From: Massilia phosphatilytica
Lineage (GTDB): Bacteria; Pseudomonadota; Gammaproteobacteria; Burkholderiales; Burkholderiaceae_D
DNA length: 64,000 nt
Reading direction: 5' to 3'
NCBI RefSeq assembly: GCF_002968015.1
Contig: NZ_PUIP01000007.1
Location: 186,001 to 250,000 of the forward strand
In this document: in pieces, positions 1-9,378 of the stretch
Position numbering within the stretch: the first letter of the stretch is position 1
How the letters are laid out: each line of letters starts with the position of its first letter
Made by a program: the position numbers and the translations under genes
Notes under the pieces: generated by a model
What the model was told of the DNA's origin: nothing
What the model saw: only the letters and a program-made list of their open reading frames with translations
Databases searched by the model: none

Positions 1-51
1 GCATCGTCGGGAGATGCGCCAGGACTATAGCCGTGCTACAGTTCCACTCTT

Positions 52-585
52 ATGTCCTCCGCCTCCCACCTGAAATATCTCGCTGCGTATCCCGCGCACA
101 TCCTGTCCCAGGTCGAGCGCCTGATCGCCGACAACCGCCTGGCTGACCACCTGCGCCAGCGCTATCCGGCCGCGCACGACGTCCGCACGGACAAGGCCTT
201 GTACGGCTACGTGCAGGATTTGAAAGATGAATATCTGCGCAACGCCGAGCCCGTGTCGAAAGTGGCGTACGACAGCAAGATCGGCATCGTCCAGCAGGCC
301 CTGGGCCTGCACACCGCGATCTCGCGCGTGCAGGGCAACCGCCTGAAGGCCAAGCACGAGATCCGCATCGGCACCGTGTTCCGCGACGCGCCGCCCCCCT
401 TCCTGCGCATGATCGCCGTGCACGAACTGGCCCACCTGAAGGAAAAGGACCACGACAAGGCGTTCTACAAGCTGTGCTGCTGGATGGAACCGGACTATCA
501 CCAGGTCGAGTTCGACGTGCGCTTGTATCTCACGCAACTGGATCTGGGCGGTGGCCGATTGTGGGGTAATCCCTCGTTGCCGTAG
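52..585 (+). CDS. YgjP/WLM-type zinc metallopeptidase
   Basis: The 177-residue protein carries a zincin motif HELAH at residues 124-128 followed by a further histidine at 134 (HELAH-x5-H), the arrangement of the YgjP/WLM (DUF45-like) metallopeptidases, in which the histidines bind zinc and the glutamate is the catalytic base. No signal peptide or membrane segment is visible, so it should be cytosolic. The ATG at 52 is the first good start. It is followed by a 152-bp gap before the porin gene and looks monocistronic. The physiological substrate is unknown for the family. Confidence 0.8.
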   Translation: MSSASHLKYLAAYPAHILSQVERLIADNRLADHLRQRYPAAHDVRTDKALYGYVQDLKDEYLRNAEPVSKVAYDSKIGIVQQALGLHTAISRVQGNRLKAKHEIRIGTVFRDAPPPFLRMIAVHELAHLKEKDHDKAFYKLCCWMEPDYHQVEFDVRLYLTQLDLGGGRLWGNPSLP

Positions 586-737
586 CACAACAAGATATTG
601 AACAGCGGCCACTCCCGGCCAAAAGCTGTCGACATTCCTATGCACACGGATTACAGTCGAGTCCAGCGCTCCCTGCGCCCGTGGGGCTCGTCCCGCTGCG
701 CAATCCGCCGATCCAGCCGGTGCTTCCGTCGACACAC

Positions 738-1976
738 ATGCAGCAACAACGCCTCTCCCATCTCCTGTTTCTTTCGCTGTCCGGACTTGCCCTCGCCGGC
801 GCCGCGCGCGCCCAGGACAAGCCGGACTGGCGCATTTCCGGCTTCGGTACGCTGGGCGTCGTGCACGCCAGCGAACGCGAGGCGGACTACACGTCATCCG
901 TCTTCAAGAGCAGCGGTGCCGGCGCCACGCGCCGCTGGAGCATCGATGTCGACACCCGCCTCGGCATGCAGCTCGACGCGACGCTCGCGCGGCACTGGTC
1001 GGCCGTGCTGCAGGTCGTGAGCGAACAAGGCATCGACAACACGTACCGGCCGCGCGTCGAATGGGCCAACATCAAATACCAGGCGACGCCGGAACTGGCG
1101 CTGCGCGTCGGCCGCATCGCGCTGCCCGTCTTCCTGACGGCCGACTACCGCAAGGTCGGCTATGCGTATCCATGGGTGCGTCCGCCCGTCGAGAGCTACG
1201 ATGTCCTGCCCGTCACCAGCAGCGACGGCATCGACGCCACCTTGCGCTGGGACGTGGGTCCCGTGCGCAATGCGTCGCAGGTGTTCTACGGCCACAGTGC
1301 CGTGACGCTGATCGAACCGCTGCACGTGTACGGACGGCGCGGCATCGGCATCTCCAACACGAGCGACTGGGGTGCGCTCAGCGTGCGCGCCAACGTGATC
1401 AGCGCCGAGATCTCGAGCAACATCGGCGCCGACCTGTTCGATGCTTTCGACGCCTTCGGTCCCATCGGCCAGGACCTGACCAGGCGCTATGCGATGGACC
1501 ACAAACGCATGACGCTCGCGAATATCGGCGTGAACTACGACCCCGGCACGTGGTTCGTGATGGCCGAAGCGGGCCGCACGGTCAGCCATTCCTTCCTCGG
1601 CGCGACGCGCAGCGCCTATGTCAGCGCGGGCTGGCGCTGGCAGGCGTTCACGCCGTACGCGACGTATGCGCGCGTGCGCGCCGCGGGCGCGACGACGGAT
1701 CCCGGCCTGCCGGTGGCTGCCCTCCCGCCGGCACTCGCGCCGACGGCGGCGCTGCTCAACACCGGCCTGAACTTCCTGTTGTGGACGATCCCGCAACAGA
1801 CGTCGCAGGCCGTGGGCGTGCGCTGGGACCTGCGCACGAACATGGCCGTCAAGCTGCAATACGACCGCGTCACGCCGCAAGCAGGTTCGCGCGGGACCTT
1901 CATCAATCCGACGCCGCGCTTCACGCCAGGGCACCCGACCCACGTGGCCAGCGTCGCACTCGATGTCGTGTACTAG
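738..1976 (+). CDS. outer-membrane porin-like beta-barrel protein
   Basis: The ATG at 738 opens a clean signal peptide ending AARAQ, followed by about 390 residues of alternating polar/aromatic strands and a C-terminal VVY, a typical beta-barrel assembly signal. A GTG at 681 would add 19 residues in front of the signal peptide, so I prefer 738. I cannot place it in a named porin family. It begins a four-gene run: the next ATG lies one base after its stop, followed by two c-di-GMP enzymes. This suggests it supplies or senses a solute for the downstream signalling proteins (inference). Confidence 0.7.
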   Translation: MQQQRLSHLLFLSLSGLALAGAARAQDKPDWRISGFGTLGVVHASEREADYTSSVFKSSGAGATRRWSIDVDTRLGMQLDATLARHWSAVLQVVSEQGIDNTYRPRVEWANIKYQATPELALRVGRIALPVFLTADYRKVGYAYPWVRPPVESYDVLPVTSSDGIDATLRWDVGPVRNASQVFYGHSAVTLIEPLHVYGRRGIGISNTSDWGALSVRANVISAEISSNIGADLFDAFDAFGPIGQDLTRRYAMDHKRMTLANIGVNYDPGTWFVMAEAGRTVSHSFLGATRSAYVSAGWRWQAFTPYATYARVRAAGATTDPGLPVAALPPALAPTAALLNTGLNFLLWTIPQQTSQAVGVRWDLRTNMAVKLQYDRVTPQAGSRGTFINPTPRFTPGHPTHVASVALDVVY

Positions 1977-1977
1977 C

Positions 1978-2421
1978 ATGGCGACGCTCACGTATTCCCG
2001 CCTGCTGGGCACGGCCCTGCTGCTCGGCATCCTGGCCGGCGCGGCGCCGGCGCGCGCGGCCGACCTCGTCGTGATCGTCTCCGCACGCAATCCCGTCGCC
2101 ACCCTGCGCGCGGACCAGGTGGCCGCGATCTTTCTCGGCCAGTCCGTGCGCTTCCCCGACGGCACGGAAGCGGTACCGATCGACCTGCGCCTCGGCGCAC
2201 CGGTCCGCGACGAATTCTATGCGCGCGTGACGAACAAGACGCCCGCGCTGCTGAAGGCGCACTGGTCCAAGCTCGTGTTCACGGGCCGCGGCCAGCCGCC
2301 CGCCGAGCTGTCGGACAGCGCGGCCGTGCGGCGCAAGGTCGCCGACGATCCGGAGGCGATCGGCTATATTGAACGGAGCGCGCTCGACGCAAGCGTGCGC
2401 GCAGTCCTCGTGGTGCAATGA
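1978..2421 (+). CDS. PstS-like periplasmic substrate-binding domain protein
   Basis: A 147-residue protein with a signal peptide (hydrophobic core about residues 8-22, cleavage after ARA) and a short mature part resembling the N-terminal lobe of phosphate-type binding proteins (VVIVSARNPVATLRADQVAAIFLG, split here by its PBP-like pattern of strand then helix). It is much shorter than a full PstS (about 320 residues), so it is a single-lobe PBP-like protein rather than a complete transporter subunit. It sits one base after the porin and its TGA overlaps the start of the GGDEF/EAL gene (ATGA, 2418-2421), so translation is probably coupled. I infer a periplasmic ligand-sensing role; the ligand is unknown. 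Confidence 0.65.
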   Translation: MATLTYSRLLGTALLLGILAGAAPARAADLVVIVSARNPVATLRADQVAAIFLGQSVRFPDGTEAVPIDLRLGAPVRDEFYARVTNKTPALLKAHWSKLVFTGRGQPPAELSDSAAVRRKVADDPEAIGYIERSALDASVRAVLVVQ

Positions 2422-5171
2422 TGATATCGCCCGCCCCCTCCCGTGATCGCCGCCGTCCCCGCTGGCTCGCACGCGCCCTCGAGACCCATTTCGCACTGCC
2501 GCTGTTCGCCGTGCTGCCGCTGCTGGCGATCTGGGTCGCGACGTTCCACTTCATCGAAACCGAGCGGCGCGCGGCCGTCGCCGCGGCGCACGACGCCGTG
2601 CGCGAGCAGCTCGACACGTACGAGGCGCAGGTCGCGCGCAACCTGAACGCCATCGACCAGACGCTGAAGGTCATCAAGTACGCCGTCGAACTGAACGGCA
2701 CGCACGCCGCCCTGCCGACCCTGCGCGCCGAAGAGCTGCTGCCGCCCGGCCTCGTGTTCCAGGTCAGCGTGGCGGACCGCGACGGCACCATCGTCGACAG
2801 CAATCCATCCGTGCCGGCGCAGGATGTGGCGCGCGCCCCCTACTTCACGGTGCACGCGAACGGCACCGGCCACGGCGTATTCGTCAGCCAGACCGTCGGC
2901 GACGTCGCCCGGTCCGAGCCGCACCTGCACTTCACGCGCCGCATCGAGGACGGCTACGGCCGCTTCGCCGGCGTCGCCATCGTCGAAGTCGACCCGGCCT
3001 ATTTCACCAGCTCGTACGAACGCTCGCGCGCGGGCGAACTGGGCCTGCTGGCGCTCGTCGGCAGCGACGGCGTCGCGCGCGCCATGCGCATCGGCGACAA
3101 GGTGTCGTGGGGCCAGCCGCTCGCACTCGACGGCATCAAGGAGGAAGCCCTGGCCCCGCATCCGACGGCGCCGGACGGCATCGAACGCTACGCGGCCGCG
3201 CGCCGGCTGACGGGCCTCCCGCTCACGGCCGTCGTGGGTGTGGCGGACACCGAACAGATGGCGCAGTACGAGCAGCACTACGGGACCTACCTCGTGGGCG
3301 CGACGGCCGCCAGTTCGCTGCTCGTCGCCGTCGTCGCGATGATCAGCGCGTGGTCGTGGCAGGTGGCCAAGGCGCGCCGGCGCGAGCGCCAGGCGCAGCA
3401 GACCTATGCGGCGGCGTCGGAAGCGAGTCCGGACGCGTTCTTCGTGCTGCGCAGCGTGGCCGGCATGGACGGCACCATCGTCGACTTCCTGGTCGAGGGC
3501 TCCAACTCGCGCTCCGAACTGTTCACCGGCATCGCCAGCGAGGCCCTGCGCGGCCAGCTGCTGGGCGACGCGCTGCCCTATTACCGCGCGAATGGCATGT
3601 TCGACCACCTCGTGCAGGTGGTGCTCGAACAGCGCGTCATCGAGGCCGAGTGGCAGGCGGCGGCCGGCCCGACGGCGGGGCGCTGGCTGCAGCGCCAGAT
3701 CGTGCCCGTCGAAGGCGGCGCCGTGGCGATGGTGCGCGACATCACGGAGCGCAAGGTGGCCGAGGAACGCATCCGCCACATGGCCCACCACGACGAGCTG
3801 ACCGGCCTGCCCAACCGCAGCCTGATCCGCGACCGCCTCGACCAGGCCGTGCGCAGCGCCCAGCGCAACGGCGGCCATCTCGCCCTCGCCTTCGTCGACC
3901 TGGACGGTTTTAAACTCGTCAACGACGGCCTCGGGCACAATGCGGGCGACGAATTGCTGAAGGTCGTCGGCAGCCGCATGCAGGCCTGCCTGCGCCGCGC
4001 GGACACCCTCGGCCGCCTCGGCGGCGACGAATTCGTGATCCTGCTGCCGGACGCCGGCGAATGCCCGCTGGCCCTCACGCCCGTGCTGGAAAAGATCCGG
4101 CAAGCCGTGACGGAACCCGTGCAGATCGGCGACCAGGCCGTGCGCGTGAGCTGCAGCATGGGCGTCGTCGTGTACCCGCGCGACGGCGAGGATCCGAAGA
4201 CCCTCATGATGAACGCCGACGCCGCGATGTACCGCGCCAAGGACCTGGGCAGCAACAACTTCCAGTTCTACACGCGCGAGATGAACGCCAGCGTCGAGGA
4301 AAAGCTCGTGCTGCTGGAAGGCCTGCGCAGGGCGCTGGACACCACGCTGGCGGACGAGACGCACGACGCCGGCGATGGCGAGGCATCCGCGGCGCAGGCG
4401 CCGGCCGGCCGTTTCCACCTGCTGTACCAGCCGAAGGTCGACCTGCGCACGGGCCGCCTGTTCGGCGTGGAAGCGCTGATCCGCTGGCGCCATCCGGAGC
4501 ACGGCATCGTGCCGCCGATGCGCTTCATCGGCCTCGCGGAAGAATCGGGCCTGATCGTCGGCCTGGGCGAATGGGTCGTGCGCACCGCGTGCCGCCAGGC
4601 CCAGTTGTGGCGCGCGGCGGGGCTGGATCCGCTGACGGTGTCCGTGAACGTGTCGGCCCGCCAGTTCGAGGAAAAACGCCTCGTCGAGCGCATCGCCGGC
4701 GCCCTGCGCGACAGCGGGCTGCCGCCCTGCGCGCTCGACCTGGAAGTGACGGAGAGTCTCCTGATGCGCGACCTGAACCAGGCCGTCGAACGCATGCGCG
4801 AACTGAAGGAGATGGGCGTGACCCTGTCGATCGACGATTTCGGCACCGGCTATTCGAGCCTGTCTGCGTTAAAATCGTTCCCGATCTCGACGCTCAAGAT
4901 CGACAAGTCGTTCGTGCGCGACCTGGCCTCCAGCACGGACGACCAGGCGATCGCGCTGGCCGTGATCTCGCTGGGCCACCGCCTGCACCTGCGCGTGATC
5001 GCCGAGGGTGTGGAGACGGTGGAACAGCGCGACTTCCTGCTGGCGAACGATTGCGACGAGATGCAGGGCTATCTGTTCAGCCCACCGGTGCCGGCCGAGC
5101 GCATCACGGAGATGCTGCAGGCCCAGGCGCAGCAGCGGCGGCTCGGGAGCGCCGAACCCGTACCAGGATAA
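2418..5171 (+). CDS. membrane sensor with Cache-like, PAS-like, GGDEF and EAL domains
   Basis: A 917-residue bifunctional c-di-GMP protein. Transmembrane helices at about 25-46 and 289-313 flank a periplasmic Cache/PDC-like sensor. A PAS-like segment follows (about 325-440), then GGDEF (about 450-625) with an intact GGDEF motif at 535-539 and an RRAD inhibitory site just before it, then EAL (about 655-905) with EAL near 685, NVSARQF, DDFGTGYSS and AEGVET. All catalytic signatures of cyclase and phosphodiesterase are present, so both activities are possible; which dominates cannot be told from sequence. It overlaps the PstS-like gene by four bases and is followed eight bases later by a second cyclase. 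Confidence 0.9.
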   Translation: MMISPAPSRDRRRPRWLARALETHFALPLFAVLPLLAIWVATFHFIETERRAAVAAAHDAVREQLDTYEAQVARNLNAIDQTLKVIKYAVELNGTHAALPTLRAEELLPPGLVFQVSVADRDGTIVDSNPSVPAQDVARAPYFTVHANGTGHGVFVSQTVGDVARSEPHLHFTRRIEDGYGRFAGVAIVEVDPAYFTSSYERSRAGELGLLALVGSDGVARAMRIGDKVSWGQPLALDGIKEEALAPHPTAPDGIERYAAARRLTGLPLTAVVGVADTEQMAQYEQHYGTYLVGATAASSLLVAVVAMISAWSWQVAKARRRERQAQQTYAAASEASPDAFFVLRSVAGMDGTIVDFLVEGSNSRSELFTGIASEALRGQLLGDALPYYRANGMFDHLVQVVLEQRVIEAEWQAAAGPTAGRWLQRQIVPVEGGAVAMVRDITERKVAEERIRHMAHHDELTGLPNRSLIRDRLDQAVRSAQRNGGHLALAFVDLDGFKLVNDGLGHNAGDELLKVVGSRMQACLRRADTLGRLGGDEFVILLPDAGECPLALTPVLEKIRQAVTEPVQIGDQAVRVSCSMGVVVYPRDGEDPKTLMMNADAAMYRAKDLGSNNFQFYTREMNASVEEKLVLLEGLRRALDTTLADETHDAGDGEASAAQAPAGRFHLLYQPKVDLRTGRLFGVEALIRWRHPEHGIVPPMRFIGLAEESGLIVGLGEWVVRTACRQAQLWRAAGLDPLTVSVNVSARQFEEKRLVERIAGALRDSGLPPCALDLEVTESLLMRDLNQAVERMRELKEMGVTLSIDDFGTGYSSLSALKSFPISTLKIDKSFVRDLASSTDDQAIALAVISLGHRLHLRVIAEGVETVEQRDFLLANDCDEMQGYLFSPPVPAERITEMLQAQAQQRRLGSAEPVPG

Positions 5172-5179
5172 GGAGATAC

Positions 5180-6265
5180 ATGGATCTGCGCGCGCGTTTC
5201 GTCACCCTTGCCATCGGCACCGACCCGAAACTGCGCCGCATGCTCACCTACTGGGCCGCGACCGTCACCCTGTACGCGCTGTTCGTAACCCTGCTGGCCG
5301 TGGAATCGGCCGCCGGCATGGTGCCTTACGCCGGCGTGCTCGGTCTCGGCCTGTATGCCGCGTCCGGTGCCGCCGCGTTCTACCTGCTGGTGCGCGCCAA
5401 CGCCCGCCTCGGCCTGCGGCCCCACCTGCTCGCGGCCCTGCAAGGCCTGTTCGGCATCACCTGCAACATGTGGGCGTATTCCATCACCGGACCGCTGCGC
5501 GGCGCCACCCTGATGGGCCTGATGGTCGTCGTCGTGTTCTGCACGTTCGCCCTGCGGCCGCGCCAGACCCTGATCCTTGCGCTGTGCGGCCTGGTCGGCA
5601 TGGGCACCACGATGTGGTGGCACCAGCTGCATGATCCGCTGCACTACCCGCCGCAGGTGGAAGCCGTCACGTTCGTCATCATGGCCGGCTGCTCGCTCAC
5701 GGTGACGTTCCTCACCGGCGAGATGAACAAGCTGCGCGCGCGTCTGAAGGCCAAGCGCGAGATCGTGGAAGCGGCGCTCGCCACCATCCGCGTGCTCGCC
5801 ACGACGGACGAACTGACGTCCGTGTCGAACCGGCGCCACATGAACGAGGTGCTGGAAGAAGAGCAAGGGCCGGCGTGCGTGGCCCTGATCGACATCGACT
5901 TCTTCAAGCAGATCAACGACCGCCACGGCCACGCGGCCGGCGACGCCGTGCTGCGCGCCGTCGCCCACCGGCTGCGCGCGGACCTGCGTCCCGGCGACGT
6001 GCTGGCGCGCTGGGGCGGCGAGGAATTCCTCGTGCTGCTGCCCGCCACATCGCTTGACGATGCCCACGCGTTCGTCGAATCCCTCCGCGCCGGCATGGCC
6101 GGTCTCGCCGTGCCCGGTGTCGACGCGCACCTGCGCGTGAGCTTTTCGGCCGGCCTCGCCGCGCGCCACGGCCGCGAACCCTTCAGCGACACCATCAACC
6201 GCGCCGACAAGGCCTTGTACCGGGCCAAGGCGGCGGGGCGCGACCGCGTCGAGTGCGCGGCCTGA
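5180..6265 (+). CDS. integral-membrane diguanylate cyclase (GGEEF)
   Basis: A 361-residue protein made of about six N-terminal membrane helices (residues 20-190), a short linker helix and a C-terminal GGDEF-family domain with GGEEF at 279-283 and an RPGD inhibitory site upstream of it. Diguanylate cyclases make c-di-GMP from two GTP. The start at 5180 follows AAGGAG with good spacing. It is the last gene of the porin/PstS-like/GGDEF-EAL operon, eight bases after the previous stop, and converges with the GH43 gene seven bases away. The signal sensed by the membrane part is unknown. Confidence 0.88.
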   Translation: MDLRARFVTLAIGTDPKLRRMLTYWAATVTLYALFVTLLAVESAAGMVPYAGVLGLGLYAASGAAAFYLLVRANARLGLRPHLLAALQGLFGITCNMWAYSITGPLRGATLMGLMVVVVFCTFALRPRQTLILALCGLVGMGTTMWWHQLHDPLHYPPQVEAVTFVIMAGCSLTVTFLTGEMNKLRARLKAKREIVEAALATIRVLATTDELTSVSNRRHMNEVLEEEQGPACVALIDIDFFKQINDRHGHAAGDAVLRAVAHRLRADLRPGDVLARWGGEEFLVLLPATSLDDAHAFVESLRAGMAGLAVPGVDAHLRVSFSAGLAARHGREPFSDTINRADKALYRAKAAGRDRVECAA

Positions 6266-6272
6266 TCGCCTT

Positions 6273-7889
6273 TTAGCGCGTGCAGGCGGGCCGTGCCGGC
6301 GTCGTCACGCGGAACCAGTCGACGTCGACATAGTCACGGACGATCGGGCGCTTGTCGTTGCCCTCCCTGGGCGCGTCGGCATCCGACTTGATCCACGTGA
6401 ACACGGCGGGCCGGCTGCCTTTCCACCACGAGAACGGCGCCAGCCTGACCGGCGCACCGGCAGCCTGGAAATCGTCCGAGCCGTCGCGTGCATACGAGAA
6501 ACGCACGGTCTGGTCTTCCGCCACGGCCGCGCGCAGGATGATCGCCTTGCCGTCGACCTTGCCCACCCGCGTCTCCACGCCGCCGTTCGCCACCGTTACG
6601 TAGTCCCGGCCGTCCTCGTGCACGACGCCGACCCACGGCACGCCGACGCCGAACAGCACGAGGCCCGCGCGCTGGCGTTCGCCCAGCCCTTTCAGCTCCA
6701 GCCGCGTCGTGATCTCGGACGCGGGTCCCTGCAGGATCTGCGTGAGGACGTTGCGCGCGCCGACCAGGTATCTCGCTTCGTTGGCCTGCAGGCGCAGATA
6801 GCCGGGCCGCTGCGCGAGGCTCCAGTGCGCGTCGTCGGGGTTGTGGTTCCACGACCATTGCAGGCCCAGGGCCGGAGACGAGAATTCGTCCGAGTCCTGC
6901 AGCCGGTCCGCAGGCGCGCTGCGGCCCGTGTCCGGACACGGGCCCTCGATCACGGGCAGTCCCGCCTGCCCCATCTCCGGCCAGTCGTCTTTCCACACGA
7001 CGGGCTGCAGGTGCGCGATGCGGCCGAACGCCCCCGTGCTGTTGAAGTGGATGAACCAGCCCTGCCCCGACGGCGTCTCGACCCAGCCGCCCTGGTGCGG
7101 ACCGTCGATCCCGTTCCCAGGCAGCAGGACCTTGCGCGCCTCGTACGGCCCGTCGATGCGGCGCGCGCGCAATACGGCCTGCGGTCCGTGGCCCACGCCG
7201 CCGATCGGCGCAAAGATGTAGTAATAACCGTTGCGCTTGTAGACCTTGGGGCCTTCCAGCGTGGGCAGGTTGGCCTTGTCCTCGACGATCGTTTTTCCAT
7301 CATCGAGCACGCGGGTGCCGTCCGCGCTCATCGCATGCAGGATCAGCGGCCCGGCGCCGACTTTCGAATGGACGAGGTAGGCCTTGCCGTCGTCGTCCCA
7401 GAACGGGCACGGATCTTCGTAGCCGGGGCCGGCGATGACCGCAACGGGCGCGCTCCACGGTCCGGCCGGATGCGTCGCCGTGCTCATGAAGATGCCCTCG
7501 TCCGGCGTCGCCCAGTACACATAGAACTTGCCGGCGTGCTCGCGCAGCGACGGCGCCCATACACCGCGGGCGTAGCGCTGTCCGGTGACGGGCTTCGACG
7601 TGCTGTCCGTGAGCGTGTACGGCGGGACCATGTCGTACGCGGGGTCGAACGGGAGCCGCGGCAGCACGTGGCCGGCGATGGTCCAGTGCACGAGATCCTT
7701 CGAACGCAGCACGGGCAGGCCGGGCGAGAAGTGGAAGCTCGATGCGACGAGCCAGTAATCGTCACCGGACCGGATCACGTCCGGGTCGGAATAGTCGGCG
7801 TACAGGATCGGGTTGTGGTAAGTGCGCACGGGTTCCGCGGCGTGCGCGGTGCCCAGCAGGACAGCCATCATCAGGACGAGTCGTTTCAT
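6273..7889 (-). CDS. glycoside hydrolase family 43 (arabinosidase/xylosidase type)
   Basis: A 538-residue secreted enzyme: signal peptide (residues 1-17), then a five-bladed propeller with the expected acidic residues in order: YSDPDV near 33-38 (general base), YEDPCPFWDDDGKAY (pKa-modulating Asp) and LEGPKVYKR (general acid Glu). A C-terminal beta-sandwich follows, as in XynB-like GH43 enzymes. Family members remove arabinose or xylose side groups or terminal units. The start at 7889 overlaps the stop of the GH28 gene (ATGA, 7886-7889). It is the last gene of the TonB receptor-GH28-GH43 operon. Exact linkage specificity cannot be read from the sequence. Confidence 0.88.
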   Translation of the reverse strand: MKRLVLMMAVLLGTAHAAEPVRTYHNPILYADYSDPDVIRSGDDYWLVASSFHFSPGLPVLRSKDLVHWTIAGHVLPRLPFDPAYDMVPPYTLTDSTSKPVTGQRYARGVWAPSLREHAGKFYVYWATPDEGIFMSTATHPAGPWSAPVAVIAGPGYEDPCPFWDDDGKAYLVHSKVGAGPLILHAMSADGTRVLDDGKTIVEDKANLPTLEGPKVYKRNGYYYIFAPIGGVGHGPQAVLRARRIDGPYEARKVLLPGNGIDGPHQGGWVETPSGQGWFIHFNSTGAFGRIAHLQPVVWKDDWPEMGQAGLPVIEGPCPDTGRSAPADRLQDSDEFSSPALGLQWSWNHNPDDAHWSLAQRPGYLRLQANEARYLVGARNVLTQILQGPASEITTRLELKGLGERQRAGLVLFGVGVPWVGVVHEDGRDYVTVANGGVETRVGKVDGKAIILRAAVAEDQTVRFSYARDGSDDFQAAGAPVRLAPFSWWKGSRPAVFTWIKSDADAPREGNDKRPIVRDYVDVDWFRVTTPARPACTR

Positions 7890-9364
7890 GGTGTGCAGGG
7901 AGAATCGGCATCGGGGCCCGTCAGCAGCATCGGGCGCGGATCGGGGCCGGAGGGGGTGAAGCGCACGCGCTGCAGGGTCAGGCGGCGCACATGGCGCGTC
8001 CACAGGCCCCAGGCCGGCATGACGTGTGAGAACATGTGCGGGTCGGGATACTCCGCCGGCGCCTCGGGGATGTCCTGCTGGCGTAGCGCCGGCTCGGTCG
8101 CGGCGGTCATCGGCAGGTCGACGTCGCGCAGCAGCACGTCCTCGATCGCGTGGCCCGGCACGCCCGTGAAGAACGAACCGCGCTTGCCGTTGTCGCTGCC
8201 GGTGATGCGATCGAACACGATGCGGCGCAGCCGGCCCGGCTGCGGGCGCGCCTGTTCCGGCCGCACGCGCCCGCGGTCGCCCAGGCGCAGGAACAGCGGG
8301 CTCTCAGCGCGCACGATGCGGGCATCGTGCACGAGCACCCGTTCGACCGTGCCGCCGTCGACCGTCTCCCACGAGATGCCGCCGTCGGCCTTGCGGCGCT
8401 TGAGCGCGCGCATGTCGGCCGCCGGCCCGCCCACTTCCACGTGGCGCACGAGCACGTTGCGGAAATCGCCCTGCGAATCCGTGCCGAACTTCAGCGCATT
8501 GCACGTGCTGTAAAGACGGCAGTGCTCGACGAGCACCCGGTCGATCGGCCGCTGGCTGGCGCCCTTGAAGCACAGGGCGTCGTCCTCGGCGCTGATGAAG
8601 CAGTTGCGCACGATGACGCGACGGCAGCCGTCGATGTCGATGCCGTCGTTGTTGTGGTTCGCCTGGTTCTCGACGTGGATGCCGTCCACGATCAGGTCTT
8701 CGCAGTTCAGGTAGTTCTGCATCCAGCACGGCGAATCCTTGAGCCGGATATCCGCGATGACGACCTGGCTGCAATCGAGCATGCGGATGACGAACGGCCG
8801 GCCCGGCGTGGCGCCGGCCGTTTCCTGGCCCGGGAAGTTGTCCTGCGTGCCGCGCCCGTCGATCAGCCCTTTGCCGCGGATACCGACGCGCGTGCAGCCT
8901 TCGGCGAAGATCAGCGACTGGTTCATCCCCATGTTGCTGTCCTGGACCGTGGGCCGGCGCGCGCGCCGCTCGGGATAATCCTTCAGGTCCGTGCTCGCCA
9001 GCAGGCGCGCGCCCTCCGCCACTTCCAGCATCACGCCGGAGCGCAGGTCTATCGTGCCGCTGACGTAGTCGCCCTGCGCCAGCCGCACCACGCCGCCGCC
9101 GGCCGCCGCGCAGGCGTCGACGGCGCGCTGGATCGCGGCCGTCGCGGGCTCCCCGGGCCGCAATCCGTAAGCCTCCGGCACGAACACCTTGTCCGGCACG
9201 GGCCACGGGCGCAGGGTGCGCGTGAGCTCTTCCGCCATCGCGTCCAGGTCGCGCCGCAGCGCGTCCGCCCAGTCGGGCGCCACGCACGCCGCGCCCCGCG
9301 CGGCCGCGGGCAGCAGCCACGGCGCCAGCAGCGCCGCCTGCAGCAGGGTACGTCGTTCCATCAT
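7886..9364 (-). CDS. glycoside hydrolase family 28 (polygalacturonase-like)
   Basis: A 492-residue parallel beta-helix enzyme of the pectinase family. Landmarks are AQGDYVSGTIDL in the N-terminal part and the conserved region NDGIDIDGCRRV followed by SAEDDALCFKG, which carries the catalytic aspartates of GH28. The leader MMERRTLLQAALLAPW has an RR pair and may be a Tat-type signal. A GGAG lies nine bases before the first ATG (9364), which I prefer to the upstream in-frame ATG at 9382. The TonB receptor ends 14 bases upstream and GH43 overlaps downstream, so it should act on imported or surface-bound pectic oligosaccharides. Confidence 0.85.
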   Translation of the reverse strand: MMERRTLLQAALLAPWLLPAAARGAACVAPDWADALRRDLDAMAEELTRTLRPWPVPDKVFVPEAYGLRPGEPATAAIQRAVDACAAAGGGVVRLAQGDYVSGTIDLRSGVMLEVAEGARLLASTDLKDYPERRARRPTVQDSNMGMNQSLIFAEGCTRVGIRGKGLIDGRGTQDNFPGQETAGATPGRPFVIRMLDCSQVVIADIRLKDSPCWMQNYLNCEDLIVDGIHVENQANHNNDGIDIDGCRRVIVRNCFISAEDDALCFKGASQRPIDRVLVEHCRLYSTCNALKFGTDSQGDFRNVLVRHVEVGGPAADMRALKRRKADGGISWETVDGGTVERVLVHDARIVRAESPLFLRLGDRGRVRPEQARPQPGRLRRIVFDRITGSDNGKRGSFFTGVPGHAIEDVLLRDVDLPMTAATEPALRQQDIPEAPAEYPDPHMFSHVMPAWGLWTRHVRRLTLQRVRFTPSGPDPRPMLLTGPDADSPCTP

Positions 9365-9378
9365 CGTGCGGGTCTCCT

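Noticed and set aside
681..737. GTG at 681 as start of the porin-like gene
   Set aside because: It would place 19 residues before a complete signal peptide; ATG 738 begins the signal peptide directly.
2364..4502. A 712-codon minus-strand open frame opposite the GGDEF/EAL gene
   Set aside because: The plus-strand frame has complete GGDEF and EAL domains; the antisense frame is low-complexity (Arg/Ala/His/Val-rich) and is a by-product of high GC content.
4061..5179. Extension of the second cyclase gene upstream in its own frame to 4061
   Set aside because: This part overlaps the EAL domain in another frame and reads as Arg/Pro/Gly-rich noise; the ATG at 5180 has a proper ribosome binding site and begins a membrane protein.
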